Shown: positions 1 to 9,905, counted from the first letter of the stretch. The stretch: DNA of 64,000 nt from SHZI01 sp964384525 (GCA_964384525.1 CAYLKO010000003.1:18996-82995); one strand, 5' to 3'. The notes: generated from the sequence alone by a model not told the origin. Numbers and translations: made by a program.

Positions 1-1153
1 TGGTGCGCCGCGACCGGCCGGGCCACGAGACCGACGCGCAGGACGCGCAGGACGCGCAGGACGCAGCGGGGGGCACCGTCATCGCCGGCTACCCCTGGTT
101 CGGTGACTGGGGTCGCGACACGATGATTGCGCTGCCTGGCTTGACCCTGCACACCGGCCGCGCGGACTTCGCCGCCCGGGTATTGCGCACCTTTGCGGGC
201 TACATCAGTCAGGGCATGCTGCCGAACCGGTTTCCGGATGATGCCTCGCCGCCGGAGTACAACACGGCGGATGCCAGCCTGTGGTTCTTTGCCGCCATCG
301 ATGCCTGCCACGTCGCTTCGGGCGATGCCGCCCTGATCCGCGATCTCTGGNNNNNNNNNNCGTGGACATGATCGACTGGCATCTGCGGGGCACCCGGCAT
401 GGTATCGGCGTGGATCCGGCCGACGGGCTGTTGCGCGCCGGCGAACCGGGCGTGCAGCTCACGTGGATGGACGCCAGGACCAATGGCCATGTCGTGACGC
501 CCCGCATCGGCAAGCCGGTGGAAATCAACGCACTCTGGCATCGGGCGCTGCGGGTCATGGTCCGGCTGGCCGGGATCGAGAACGAACCGGCGCTGGCCCG
601 CCACTATCAGGGCCTGGCTGATCGCGTCCGTGAATCATTCGTGCAGCGCTTCTGGTTTGCCGGGGGTGGCCATCTGTACGACGTCATCGATGGGCCGGAC
701 GGCAACGACGCTGCACTCCGCCCGAACCAGATACTCGCCGTGTCGCTCGATGCAGGCCTGCTGGATCGAGCCATGGCGGCACAGGTGGTTGGCGCCTGTC
801 AGCGTGAGCTGCTGACCCCGATGGGCCTGCGAACGCTTGCCAGGCGTGATGCGCACTATCGGGGCATCCATCAGGGCGGCCCCCGTGAACGGGATGCGGC
901 CTATCACCAGGGTACCGTGTGGCCGTGGCTTCTGGGTCCGTTCGCACTGGCGCATTTCACCGTTCACGGCGAGCGGGCTGCTGCCCAGGCGCTGCTGGCC
1001 GGCATCGGTACGCATCTGGCCGAAGCCTGCGTTGGCAGTGTCAGTGAAATCTTCGATGGCGACGCGCCGCATCGCGCCCGGGGTTGCTTTGCCCAGGCGT
1101 GGAGTGTGGCGGAGATACTGCGCGCCTGGTTCGTGCTCGAGGGGCCGCAGTGA
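1..1153 (+). CDS. Glycogen debranching enzyme, C-terminal part (5' end outside window; gap inside)
   Basis: This is the amylo-alpha-1,6-glucosidase-type catalytic domain of a bacterial glycogen debranching enzyme (GDE_C family), which hydrolyses alpha-1,6 branch points. The reading frame contains GYPWFGDWGRDTMIALPGL near its start, a hallmark of the family, followed by MLPNRFPD and the substrate-cleft segment HQGTVWPWLLGPFALAH near the C-terminus. The frame before the N run differs from the frame after it, so the ten Ns stand for a gap of unknown length and both halves belong to one gene. The N-terminal domain lies upstream of the window. A 9-bp repeat (gacgcgcag, about 3.5 copies, positions 30-66) encodes an Asp-Ala-Gln stretch. 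The stop TGA overlaps the GTG start of the glucosidase gene, indicating translational coupling. The family call is firm; the exact substrate is inferred. Confidence 0.85.
351..360. other. Assembly gap (10 N) inside the debranching enzyme gene
   Basis: Ten Ns interrupt the gene. The coding frame changes across the run, so the true missing length is not ten bases. It should be treated as a scaffold placeholder. Confidence 0.95.
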
Positions 1154-3792
1154 CCGCTGAAGACCGGCGGCTTGCCGCAGCGTTTGCTCCGGGGGAAGGC
1201 TGGAAGAAGTGGGGGCCCTACGTGTCCGAGCGACAGTGGGGGACGGGCCGCGAAGACTACAGTCCGGACGGCACGGCCTGGGAATATTTCCCGCACGATC
1301 ATGCGCGCAGTCGCGCCTATCGCTGGGGCGAGGATGGCATTGCCGGGGTATCCGATCGCAACCAGCATCTCTGCCTGTCGCTGGCCCTGTGGAATGGCAG
1401 GGATCCCATACTCAAGGAGCGCCTCTACGGCCTGACCAACCGCGAGGGCAATCATGGTGAAGACGTCAAGGAGCTCTACTACTACCTCGATGCCACCCCG
1501 ACCCATGCCTATCTCAAGATGCTCTACAAGTATCCGCAGGTGGAGTTTCCCTACGATCGTCTGGTTGAGGGCAACCGGCAACAGGGCATCGATGCGCCCG
1601 AGCTGGAACTGATCGATACCGGCGTTTTCGATGACAACCGCTATTTCGATGTCTTCGTCGAGTATGCGCAGGCGGCGCCCGAAGACATCCTGATGCGCAT
1701 CTCGGCCGTCAACCTGGCAGCCGAAGAGGCGGTTCTGCACATCCTGCCCCAGCTGTGTTTTCGCAATACCTGGAGCTGGAAGCCCGGCGAAGCCAAACCA
1801 AGAATGTTTGCCGTCGACGAGGGCGAGGTGCTCATCGAGCATCCCCTGCTCGGCACTTATCGCCTGTATGTAGAGAACGCGCCCGAACTGCTGTTCACCG
1901 AAAACGAGACCAATGTCCGGCGTCTCTTCGGCATGGATGGTGCGGGCCCGTTCAAGGATGGCTTTCATGAGCGGGTGATTCACGGCAATGCAGCCGCCGT
2001 GAATGCAGCCCGCGCCGGCACCAAGGTCGCCGCCTGGCATGCACGGAAGATACCGGCCGGCGGCACGCACCGGATCCGGCTGCGTCTCAGCCGACAGCCG
2101 CGTTCCCGGCCTTTCCTGGATTTCGATGAAATCCTTGCCGGGCGCATTGCCGAAGCCGACGAGTTCTACGCCCGGGTTCAGCACGATCTGGACAATGCCG
2201 AGGCGCGCCACGTGCAGCGTCAGGCCTTTGCCGGCCTGATCTGGTCGAAGCAGTTCTATTACTACGATGTGCCGCAGTGGCTGCATGGCGATCCGGGCCA
2301 GCCAGCTCCGCCGGAGAGCCGCCGGCATGGCCGGAATCGCGGCTGGCAGCATCTCAACAATGCGGATGTGGTGTCCATGCCGGACAAGTGGGAATACCCC
2401 TGGTACGCGGCCTGGGACCTGGCGTTCCACATGATTCCCTTTGCGCTGATCGATGCCGGCTTTGCCAAGCGCCAGCTCATCCTGTTGCTGCGCGAGTGGT
2501 ACATGCACCCCAACGGGCAGATTCCCGCCTACGAGTGGGCTTTCGGTGACGTCAATCCACCGGTGCATGCCTGGGCGGCGTGGCGTGTCTTCCAGATCGA
2601 CCGGGCGCAGCATCCGTTGCAGAACGACGGCAAGGGTGATCTGCAGTTTCTGGAGCGCGTGTTCCACAAGCTGATGCTGAATTTCACCTGGTGGGTGAAT
2701 CGCAAGGACAGCGACGGCAACAACGTGTTCCAGGGCGGCTTCCTCGGCCTGGACAACATCGGCGTCTTCGATCGCAGCGCCCCGCTGCCCATGGGCGGGC
2801 GCATCGATCAGTCGGATGGCACGAGCTGGATGGCCATGTATTCGCTGAACCTGATGCGCATCGCCCTGGAGCTGGCCCTGCACAATCCCGTGTACGAAGA
2901 CATCGCCACCAAGTTCTTCGAACACTTTCTGCACATTGCCGAGGCCATGAACAACGCCGGCAAAAGCGCCACCGGCCTGTGGGATGACGAAGACAAGTTC
3001 TACTACGACCTCCTGCACATGCCGGATGGCCGGACCGAGCGGCTCAGGGTGCGGTCGATGGTGGGGTTGATTCCGCTGTTTGCCGTCGAGACCCTCGAGC
3101 CGGAGATGCTGGAAAAGCTGCCCGACTTCAACCGGCGCATGGAATGGTTCCTGAACTACCGGCCAGACCTGGCGGCACTGGTCTCGCACTGGCAGGTGGC
3201 CGGCAAGGGTCAGCGCCGGTTGCTGTCGCTGCTGCGCGGCCACCGCATGAAACGGATCCTGAAGCGGATGCTGGATGAAACCGAATTCCTGTCGGACCAC
3301 GGCATACGCGCCCTGTCCCGGTTTCACGCGGATCATCCCTTCGTCTTTCACATCGACGGCAGCGTGCTTGAAGTGCGCTATCAGCCGGCCGAAGCCGACA
3401 CCGGCCTCTTTGGCGGCAATTCAAACTGGCGGGGACCGGTCTGGTTTCCGGTGAATTTCCTGATCATCGAGTCGCTGCAGAAGTTTCACCACTATTACGG
3501 TGATGATTTCATGGTGTAGTGCCCGACCGGGTCCGGCCGCTACGTGACGATCAACGAGGTGTCGAACGATCTGTCACTGCGGCTGACGCGGATTTTTCTT
3601 CCGGATGCCGAGGGCCGACGCCCGGCGCTGGGTCAGTATCCGCGGATGCAGACCGACCCGAACTTCAAAGACCACCTGCTGTTCCATGAATATTTTCACG
3701 GTGACTCGGGGCGGGGTGTGGGCGCCTCCCATCAGACCGGCTGGACCGCGCTGGTCGCCAAATTGCTGCAACCGCCGCGCCGATCGTCCTAA
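1150..3792 (+). CDS. GH63/MGH1-type glucosidase, interrupted by an in-frame TAG
   Basis: This is a large bacterial glucosidase of the GH63-like (alpha/alpha)6 barrel class, probably acting on alpha-glucosides such as glucosylglycerate or trehalose-like oligosaccharides; the substrate is not certain. It begins at GTG 1150, which overlaps the upstream TGA (GTGA), and opens with the segment GWKKWGPYVSERQWGTGRED typical of the family. Other family segments include the LTNREGNHGEDVKELYYYLD stretch, the WEYPWYAAWDLAFHMIPFAL stretch and GPVWFPVNFLI near the end. At 3517-3519 a TAG splits the frame between FMV and CPTGSGRYVTINEV. The same frame then continues without a break to TAA 3790-3792, ending in HQTGWTALVAKLLQP, which belongs to the conserved C-terminus. 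A GAG-to-TAG change explains the break. It forms an operon with the debranching enzyme. Whether it is functional depends on whether the TAG is real. Confidence 0.85.
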
Positions 3793-4454
3793 TGCGGAAT
3801 GCCGACGGCAATGAATTCGGCAATGCCGGTGGCGACGAACTGCACGCCGATGCAGACGAGAATGAAGCCCATGATGCCCTTCATTGACGCAATGCCGTCG
3901 TGGCCGAGCAAGGCCAGGATGCGCGGCGAAGCCCGCAGGATCAGCCAGGCGGACGCGGCGACGCTCACGATGACGAGCACCGCAACGACGTAACCACCGA
4001 CGCGGCCGGTGGGGCTGCCGGGCGCTGCCAGCTGGCTCAGGCCCGTGATCACCACCGACATGGAGCCGGGCCCGGACAAGGTCGGCAGGGCCAGCGGCAC
4101 CAGCGAGGGATCGGGTCGTGCGGTCTGTGGAGCCGACGGGCCGGGTGGATGCGCGTCCTCATGGGCAAAGAGCAGGCGAAAGCCCAGAAATGCAATGATC
4201 ATGCCGCCCGCAACCCGCAGCGCAGCCAGCGATATGGAGAAAAACTGCAGCACCAATGCGCCGGAAACCAGGCAGACCAGCAGGACAACCGCGGAATTGA
4301 TGGCCGCCCGCCGGGCGATGACCGCATGTTCACGGCCCGACATGCCGCTGGTGAGCCCCAGATACAACGGCACCGCGGCCAGCGGATTCATCATCGCAAA
4401 CAGCGAGACGATCCCGGTCAGGTAGGCTTCGAGCCATGGTTGCAGGGTCAGCAC
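3789..4454 (-). CDS. MarC-family integral membrane protein
   Basis: The 221-residue product is a MarC (UPF0056) family inner-membrane protein with about six hydrophobic segments. The N-terminal segment has the family feature GIVSLFAMMNPLAAVPLYLGL, split here as GIVSLFAMMNPLA then AVPLYLGL, and the middle has PLALPTLSGPGSMSVVI. The family's function is unsettled; the old link to multiple antibiotic resistance is not supported by later work. It starts with GTG at 4454, only 39 bp from the divergent ferritin-like gene, so the two probably share a short promoter region. Its TAG stop overlaps the convergent glucosidase stop by a few bases. A membrane role is clear; the substrate is unknown. Confidence 0.85.
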   Translation of the reverse strand: MLTLQPWLEAYLTGIVSLFAMMNPLAAVPLYLGLTSGMSGREHAVIARRAAINSAVVLLVCLVSGALVLQFFSISLAALRVAGGMIIAFLGFRLLFAHEDAHPPGPSAPQTARPDPSLVPLALPTLSGPGSMSVVITGLSQLAAPGSPTGRVGGYVVAVLVIVSVAASAWLILRASPRILALLGHDGIASMKGIMGFILVCIGVQFVATGIAEFIAVGIPH

Positions 4455-4493
4455 GGTTGTATGCTAGCAGCGCAATCTTTGAGGAGAGATCAG

Positions 4494-5057
4494 ATGGCCA
4501 AAAAAAATGGCAACAACTAGGGTGCCGGCGCCGTTCTGACCGACATCAAGACACTGCGGAAACGCGCGCGCCAGCACATCCAGGCTGGTGCGGTCACGCC
4601 GGGTTACGGCGCCGATCGCGAAGTCGTGCTGCGGCTGCTGAATGAAGCGCTGGCAACGGAAATCATCTGCGTCCTGCGCTACAAGCGCCACTTCTACATG
4701 GCGACCGGCATTTCCTCGCAGAGTGTGGCCCAGGAATTCCTGACCCACGCCAATGAAGAGCAGGGCCACGCGGACGAGATATGCGCCCGCATCGTGCAGC
4801 TCGGTGGCGCGCCCAATCTGTCGCCGGAGGGCCTTGCGACCCGCAGTCATGCGGAATATGTCGAGGGTGAGGATCTCGTCGACATGATCCGGGAGAACCT
4901 GATTGCCGAGCGGATCGCGATCGACAGCTATCGGGAAACGATCGCCTGGCTGGGTACCAAGGACCCCACCACGCGGCGCATGCTCGAAGGCATTCTGGCG
5001 ATGGAAGAAGAGCATGCCGACGACATGGCCGGCCTGCTCGAACAGCTGGGTGCGTAG
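4494..5057 (+). CDS. Ferritin-like/bacterioferritin-family protein, interrupted by TAG at codon 9
   Basis: This is a ferritin-like four-helix protein related to bacterioferritin and Dps-like oxidoreductases, likely binding a di-iron site. Carboxylate/histidine motifs are visible: LNEALATEIICVLRYKRH, then HANEEQGHADEI, then ENLIAERIAIDSYRE and MEEEHADDM, the expected E/ExxH pairs. The ATG at 4494 has a strong GAGGAG ribosome-binding site 8 bp upstream (4481-4486). Translation from it meets TAG at 4518-4520 after only eight codons (MAKKNGNN), then stays open in the same frame to TAG 5055-5057. No ATG, GTG or TTG occurs between the TAG and the helical core except GTG 4626, which would remove part of helix A. 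GAG-to-TAG is the simplest explanation. It may be inactive or produced by readthrough. Confidence 0.75.
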
Positions 5058-5087
5058 CAGCCGGCGCGTGGACGCCGGCGGGCCGGA

Positions 5088-5303
5088 TCAGACGTCGTAG
5101 TCGTCGAAGTCCTCGATCGCCTTGCGCAGCTGGCGGCGCTCGTGGGCTTCCTCGATCCTGCGGGCGGCCAGCAGGTGAAACCCTGGCCGGGCGCTGTTCC
5201 CGGCCGCACCACCTTGAAGCTCGGCTGCCGACTCGTCGGCGTCATCGCCGTCGTCGGGGGATTCCCATTGAAGGTCCGGTGGGGCCGACTCGCGCTTCGC
5301 CAT
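5088..5303 (-). CDS. Small PA3496-family protein
   Basis: This is a 71-residue acidic protein whose C-terminal half (AARRIEEAHERRQLRKAIED, then FDDYD) matches the pattern of the short PA3496-family proteins of gammaproteobacteria, described as putative envelope-integrity proteins. The N-terminal half is low-complexity and acidic (DDGDDADES). There is no signal peptide or membrane segment. A plausible sigma70 promoter lies just upstream on the same strand (5338-5365). The gene is monocistronic and converges on the ferritin-like gene. The family assignment is from pattern memory and is moderate. Confidence 0.6.
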   Translation of the reverse strand: MAKRESAPPDLQWESPDDGDDADESAAELQGGAAGNSARPGFHLLAARRIEEAHERRQLRKAIEDFDDYDV

Positions 5304-5337
5304 CGTCTGGTTCCTGTGACGAACGATTCCGGTGCGA

Positions 5338-5365
5338 AAGATATTTCAATATTCGGGCAAGTCAA
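5338..5365 (-). promoter_or_regulatory. Candidate sigma70 promoter for the PA3496-family gene
   Basis: On the minus strand TTGACT (5365-5360) and TATCTT (5343-5338) are separated by 16 bp in an AT-rich pocket that stands out from the GC-rich surroundings. It sits 35 bp upstream of the ATG at 5303. Confidence 0.45.
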
Positions 5366-5399
5366 GCCGCAGATGGTCGCAGGCGGCCGGCGCCCCCGG

Positions 5400-6578
5400 T
5401 CAATTCACCGGACTGCCGGCAGCGGCGGCCAGCCGGCGCTTGAGGCCAAGCGCTGTCGGAATGTAAATGGCCAGCGCGGTCAGGCAGCAGACAATGGCCA
5501 CCTCATTGGCTGATCCCAGGCTGTTGCCGCGATCCAGAAATTCGCTGACGATCATTGGCCCGAGGAAGAAGCCGCCGATCTGCGCGGTCGGAATCAGCAG
5601 GCTGATCTTGCCGGTGGTGTCGCTCAAGGCGACCGTACCCATCAGGTAGGGACCGTTCATGTTCCAGAAGAACTGGAATACCGCGGCCGTCACCGCAAAC
5701 TGCATGAAGGCCATCTCGCCCTGCAACAGCGAGATCATCGCCACCTGCATCAACAGGGCCACCGTCACCGGGATGATCCGGCCGACGCGGTCGGCCAACG
5801 CCGACGCCGCGAAGGCGCCCAGCGCGCCCACGCCCGTGGAGATGGCCAGGGCCAGGCCCACGCGGGCGGACTCGAGACCGGCCGTGGTACCGATCAGCTT
5901 GACGAAGGCCCAGATCGAGCCCAGTCCCGTGCACCAGATCAGCATGATGAGGAGCGCAATCAGTGCCGGCCTGGCGGAGCCGCGCGCTGGCCCTGCCGCA
6001 GCATGATGTCCGCCGCCAGCGCCGGACTGGGGGATCCAGCCGGTGGTGACCAGCGCAACCACGGCCAGTGCCGCGAGCGGCATCAGGACACCGCCGATGC
6101 CGGCGGCTGGCAGGAGCGGCAGTTGCAGCGGCAGCACGAGAAAGCACACCACCCCCAGGATCACCTGGGCAGCGATCAGGAAGGCGAAGTTGCGATCCTT
6201 GTTGAGGGTGCCGCTGACAATGGCCATGGACAGCGCGAAGGCGGTTCCCTGGCCGAAGAAGCCCACCAGGAAACGCAACAGGGTGAGGGCCCCGGCGCTC
6301 GTCTGGTAGCTCGAGGCGAGATTGCCCAGGATGACGACGAGGCTGGCGAAGATGGCGGCGTTGCGCCAGGAGACGCGACTCATCCACAGGGTCGCGACCA
6401 GCGGCGCCAGGGCGGTACCCAGGGCCTCCACCGCGAATATCCGCCCGGCACTTTCGGCGGGCAGGCCCATGCCGGCGACCAGCAGTTCCGTCATGACAGG
6501 TCCGGCGAGCAGGCCGAATACACCCATGCAGGCCAGCAGCATGGCAGCGATGATCGTGGTCGGCTTGTCCGTGGTCAT
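5400..6578 (-). CDS. MFS-family transporter
   Basis: This is a 392-residue major facilitator superfamily protein with about twelve hydrophobic helices and the MFS-like loop ALADRVGRIIP between helices in the second half. It probably exports or imports a small organic molecule across the inner membrane. ATG 6578 (MTTDKPTTIIAAML) is preferred over an upstream in-frame TTG at 6605, because the residues before it are polar and unrelated to the first helix. It follows the LLM oxidoreductase gene (stop at 6645) on the same strand, so it is likely the last gene of a three-gene unit with that enzyme and the HELCHH protein. This suggests transport of the LLM enzyme's substrate or product (inference). 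Confidence 0.8.
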   Translation of the reverse strand: MTTDKPTTIIAAMLLACMGVFGLLAGPVMTELLVAGMGLPAESAGRIFAVEALGTALAPLVATLWMSRVSWRNAAIFASLVVILGNLASSYQTSAGALTLLRFLVGFFGQGTAFALSMAIVSGTLNKDRNFAFLIAAQVILGVVCFLVLPLQLPLLPAAGIGGVLMPLAALAVVALVTTGWIPQSGAGGGHHAAAGPARGSARPALIALLIMLIWCTGLGSIWAFVKLIGTTAGLESARVGLALAISTGVGALGAFAASALADRVGRIIPVTVALLMQVAMISLLQGEMAFMQFAVTAAVFQFFWNMNGPYLMGTVALSDTTGKISLLIPTAQIGGFFLGPMIVSEFLDRGNSLGSANEVAIVCCLTALAIYIPTALGLKRRLAAAAGSPVN

Positions 6579-6644
6579 GGTGCGGGTTTCCCGGTGCAGC
6601 AGCAATGGGCCGCTACTCTACAGCGTACGGCCGGCATCCGGGAA

Positions 6645-7688
6645 TCAGTTGCAGGCCTCGAAGTGGGGCAGCACATGCCGGGCGACGATATCGAGGCCCG
6701 CCATCGGTTCGTCGAAGAGACGGATCGAGAGTTCCGTCAGGCCGGCTTTTTCGAAGATCCGGAAGCGCTCGATCTGGTGATCGATGTCGCGGAGATCGCC
6801 GGCGGATGAGCAGGCGGCGATCAGGCGGTTGACGATCGACTCGGGCACATCCTCGATCCTGCCGCTGCGGGTCCAGAACGCCTTGGCGAAGTTCTGCCAC
6901 TTGTCGATGACGAGCTGGCGTTCCACGGCCGTGACATAGGGCTCCATGTCGTACTTCGGCGGCAGCAGCTCGCCTCTGAAAACCAGTTCGCGCCGGGCTT
7001 CATACATGGATCTGTCACGATCCGCCTTGATGTGCCAGGCCCAGAAATTGCCCACGCGAAAGTCGTCGGCCGGTGTGGTCCTCGCCGCGAGGCCGGCCCG
7101 CAGATGTTCCATGTGATGACCGATCTTCTCCGGCGTCACGTCGCTCATCTGGGTGCCATCGGCCAGCCGGCCTGCCAGTTCCAGCATCTTCGGTCCCGTG
7201 GAACAGGTGTAGATGCCGGGCCTGGGAGCCTTCGCCCAGCTGCTTTTCAGCGGCCGGCCCAACTGGAAGAGCTCGCCCTTGAAGCCCTGCACGAACTTGC
7301 CCGAGGTCACGGCCTTGACGATCTCGACGGCCTCCGTGACTCCCTGGAGCATGCGATTGGCCTTCGGTTCCATCCTGCGGCCCGTGGCGCCCATCACCGA
7401 ACCGCCGCCGCCGATGGCAACCATGGCCCGGCCCTGGCTGATTTCATTCAGCGTGAGCACCGCGTTGGCAATCTTCAGCGGATGCATTTCATACGGGCTT
7501 ACCGCGAGTGCGCCGAGCTTGATGCGCTTCGTGGCCAGGGCCGCCGGCACCAGGGCCACGAACGCGTCCGGGTTCTGGTGGTAATTGGAATGCCAGAGCG
7601 CCCGGAACCCGAAGTTTTCGGCGGCGACGGCAATTTCGGCGACTTCGGTGGCCGTGAGGTCAGGCTCGAGGATGATGTCTATCTGCAT
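6645..7688 (-). CDS. LLM-class (F420-dependent-type) oxidoreductase
   Basis: This is a 347-residue luciferase-like monooxygenase superfamily (TIM-barrel) protein of the F420-using Mer-like branch. It starts MQIDIILEPDLTATEVAEIA and has ALWHSNY, then MHPLKIANAVLTLNEISQGR and the glycine-rich AIGGGGSVMGATGRR that binds the cofactor phosphate in this superfamily. Members reduce or oxidise substrates with F420H2 or FMNH2. The presence of a full F420 pathway in this window makes F420 the likelier cofactor. It is similar over its length to the gene at 19164-20215. The start overlaps the upstream HELCHH gene by 10 bp, implying coupled expression. The substrate is unknown. Confidence 0.8.
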   Translation of the reverse strand: MQIDIILEPDLTATEVAEIAVAAENFGFRALWHSNYHQNPDAFVALVPAALATKRIKLGALAVSPYEMHPLKIANAVLTLNEISQGRAMVAIGGGGSVMGATGRRMEPKANRMLQGVTEAVEIVKAVTSGKFVQGFKGELFQLGRPLKSSWAKAPRPGIYTCSTGPKMLELAGRLADGTQMSDVTPEKIGHHMEHLRAGLAARTTPADDFRVGNFWAWHIKADRDRSMYEARRELVFRGELLPPKYDMEPYVTAVERQLVIDKWQNFAKAFWTRSGRIEDVPESIVNRLIAACSSAGDLRDIDHQIERFRIFEKAGLTELSIRLFDEPMAGLDIVARHVLPHFEACN

Positions 7689-8185
7689 GGTGTGGCGGTC
7701 GGCAACAGTTGCTTGTACAGGCTGGATTCCCGCTGGTAGAAGCCCTTGGTATGAAACGACTGCGTGAGCTTCAACAGGACGAAGTCCAGATGGTGGCAGA
7801 GCTCATGCAACAGGGTGCGGACAAAGGTCCGGTAGGCCACGATGCGGCCACGCTTGGCCGTGCGCATCCACACGGTGATCGTGCCGTCCGGGCCCTGGGC
7901 CGGACTGTACAGGCCGTGCAGTTCGCCCCAGTTGCCCGCCGGCCGCTCCGCCAGCACGGTGACTGCCGGCGGGCGTACGCCAAGCCGTGCGCACACCCGG
8001 CGCAGCAGCTGGCTGCAGGCGAGGGCGGTGGGGCGGCTTTCGCCTGATTTCAGTGCCTGGGCGATGCGCCCGGTGACATCGGCAAGCTCTGTGGCGGCCG
8101 GCACCGGCAACGTGGTGATCTGGTCGCTCTGCCGGTAGACGCGCTGCTGCCGCGGACTGAGACGATGATAATAGCGGTAGACCAT
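7679..8185 (-). CDS. Uncharacterised HExxH-type putative metallopeptidase
   Basis: This 168-residue protein is not assigned to a named family with confidence. The motif LLHELCHHLDF near residues 131-141 is a classical HExxH zinc-binding signature with an adjacent extra His, as in SprT-like and other small zincins; the segment LHGLYSPAQGPDGTITVWMR precedes it. There is no signal peptide, so it is probably cytoplasmic. It overlaps the start of the LLM oxidoreductase gene by 10 bp, which argues for co-translation. Protease activity is inferred from the motif alone. Confidence 0.65.
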   Translation of the reverse strand: MVYRYYHRLSPRQQRVYRQSDQITTLPVPAATELADVTGRIAQALKSGESRPTALACSQLLRRVCARLGVRPPAVTVLAERPAGNWGELHGLYSPAQGPDGTITVWMRTAKRGRIVAYRTFVRTLLHELCHHLDFVLLKLTQSFHTKGFYQRESSLYKQLLPTATPCR

Positions 8186-8253
8186 CGCAAAAGTTTAGCC
8201 GACGATGCGTGGCGCCGCCCTGCCCGTCGTTGTTGGCATATTCGAGGTATTCA

Positions 8254-8904
8254 ATGAACCTGACCCTGTACACCAGTCCCGGTTCCGGTAATTGCTACAA
8301 GGTTGAGCTGTTCCTGCGCCTGTTGCATCTGCCTTATGAAACCCGGCTGGTGAACCTGCGCCAGAACGAACACCTGAGCGTGGCTTTCCTGGCCCGCAAC
8401 CGCTTTGGCCAGATTCCCGTGCTGGTGGATGGCGATGAAGTGCTGACGGACTCCCATGCCATCCTGCTGTATCTGGCCGGCCGCTATGGCGAGTTCACGC
8501 CGCACGCCTGGGCGCCGCTGGATCCCCTGTGCCTGGCGCGCGTGGTGCGCTGGTTGTCGGTGTCGGCCAATGAAATCCAGAATGGCCTGGCCATGCCGCG
8601 CGCCATCAAGGCGCTCAACTGGCCGTTGAACTACCAGCAGGCCGTCCGCACCGGCTACCGCATCCTGAAGATCATGGACGAGCATCTCGCCAATCGTGAA
8701 TGGCTCGCGCTGAAACATGCCACGGTGGCCGACATTGCCTGTTATCCCTACGTGGCATTGGCTGCCGAAGGCGGTGTGGACACCTCGTCGTTCACGGCGG
8801 TGCGACGCTGGCAGGCGAATGTCGAGGCGATCCCCGGTTACTGGCCCATGCCGCGCGTCCCCGACTGGCCCGAGGTGCCGCTGGTGCCGGTTCCAGTGGT
8901 CTAG
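8254..8904 (+). CDS. Glutathione S-transferase family protein
   Basis: This is a 216-residue cytosolic GST. The N-terminal thioredoxin-like domain has LYTSPGSGNCYKVELFLRLL and the glutathione-binding segment GQIPVLVDGDEVLTDSHAIL with the cis-Pro and the Asp-Ser pair. The C-terminal all-helical domain contains KHATVADIACYPYVALA with the N-capping box. It would conjugate glutathione to electrophiles or act as an isomerase. The ATG 8254 start has GAGG (8244-8247) upstream. The TAG stop shares the palindrome CTAG with the convergent DUF1838 gene. Confidence 0.88.
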   Translation: MNLTLYTSPGSGNCYKVELFLRLLHLPYETRLVNLRQNEHLSVAFLARNRFGQIPVLVDGDEVLTDSHAILLYLAGRYGEFTPHAWAPLDPLCLARVVRWLSVSANEIQNGLAMPRAIKALNWPLNYQQAVRTGYRILKIMDEHLANREWLALKHATVADIACYPYVALAAEGGVDTSSFTAVRRWQANVEAIPGYWPMPRVPDWPEVPLVPVPVV

Positions 8905-9803
8905 CTGCCGGCCGTCTGGCTGCCGGTTCTTGCCGGCGCCGGCTGCTGTTCCTTCGCGTAATGCTCGAGGCTCGAGTGGCTCGGACCATAGTCTTCGGTC
9001 GGCGCCGACAGCATGTCCGGACAATGCTTCTGCGCATGGTCCAGCAGCACGCGGGGCAGGCGCTCCACTGAATCGAAGCCGGTCATCGTCGACGTGTAGA
9101 AGCAATGACCGGGCGTCGTGCCCATCAGCATCCAGGGCAGCCAGGGCGTGACGCGATGCCACGTGCCGGTGTAGGGCACGGCCGTCAGTTTCGGGTTCTC
9201 CAGATCCTTGCGTGACACGAAATAGCGCATCATCTCGGAGACCTGCACCATGGCGCCGCTGGACTCGCGCGGCCACCGGTCCGGCTGCAGTGGATTCGGG
9301 TAATTCAGGTGCATGTCGGTGGACAGGACGAGCGTATCAGCGTTCAACTCCTGCCAGGGAAAGATCAGCGGAATCTTCGGCAGCTTGCTCCGGTCACCGG
9401 CAAAATCCTCCGGCGCCAGAATGAGGGTGTCGCTGATCGTGTAGTTGAACGGATCATTGATCACCTGCACGACCCTGAGCTTTTCGCTGGTCCAGGGGTT
9501 GGTCCATTCTTCGATGATGCCGCCCGGCTGACCGAGCCGCGTCAGGCTCGTGTAGAAAATCACTTCCTTGTTGAGGCGCCGGATGTTGCCGTCGGGCAGC
9601 GGTATCAGGCGCGTGGCCAGAAAAGTCTGGAAGCCGAGCAGGGGCTGAACCTTCTCTCCCGGCCGTACCCCGAGGATCGTTCCGCTGCAGTGGCCGATGC
9701 GCTGTTTGCTGGAGTCGAGGTCGCCATGGATGCGGGCCCAGGCATCCCGGTTCCAGCGGGGGTTCATGAAGTCGATCGTGGTTTCGAAGGGAATGATGGC
9801 CAT
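8901..9803 (-). CDS. DUF1838 family protein
   Basis: This is a 300-residue protein matching the DUF1838 pattern, including the opening with ARIHGDLDSSKQ and the HRVTPWLPWMLMG, then GTTPGHCFYTSTM segments. Members occur near steroid or terpenoid catabolic genes, but no reaction is established. There is no signal peptide. An AAGGAAG ribosome-binding site precedes ATG 9803. The stop TAG overlaps that of the GST gene. The neighbours (GST, MDR reductase) suggest a detoxification or hydrophobic-substrate context (inference). Confidence 0.7.
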   Translation of the reverse strand: MAIIPFETTIDFMNPRWNRDAWARIHGDLDSSKQRIGHCSGTILGVRPGEKVQPLLGFQTFLATRLIPLPDGNIRRLNKEVIFYTSLTRLGQPGGIIEEWTNPWTSEKLRVVQVINDPFNYTISDTLILAPEDFAGDRSKLPKIPLIFPWQELNADTLVLSTDMHLNYPNPLQPDRWPRESSGAMVQVSEMMRYFVSRKDLENPKLTAVPYTGTWHRVTPWLPWMLMGTTPGHCFYTSTMTGFDSVERLPRVLLDHAQKHCPDMLSAPTEDYGPSHSSLEHYAKEQQPAPARTGSQTAGS

Positions 9804-9905
9804 CGTGAGATCTTCCTTTTTCAGGCGGTCACGTGTTGTTCAGTGAAGTGGAACGAGACTGCTCGGAGTCTAGCGGGAAGGCGGGCAGGCAGGTACGGTA
9901 GACCC

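Noticed and set aside
964..3351. Long minus-strand frame opposite the debranching/glucosidase genes
   Set aside because: No family resemblance; it is antisense to conserved coding sequence in a GC-rich genome.
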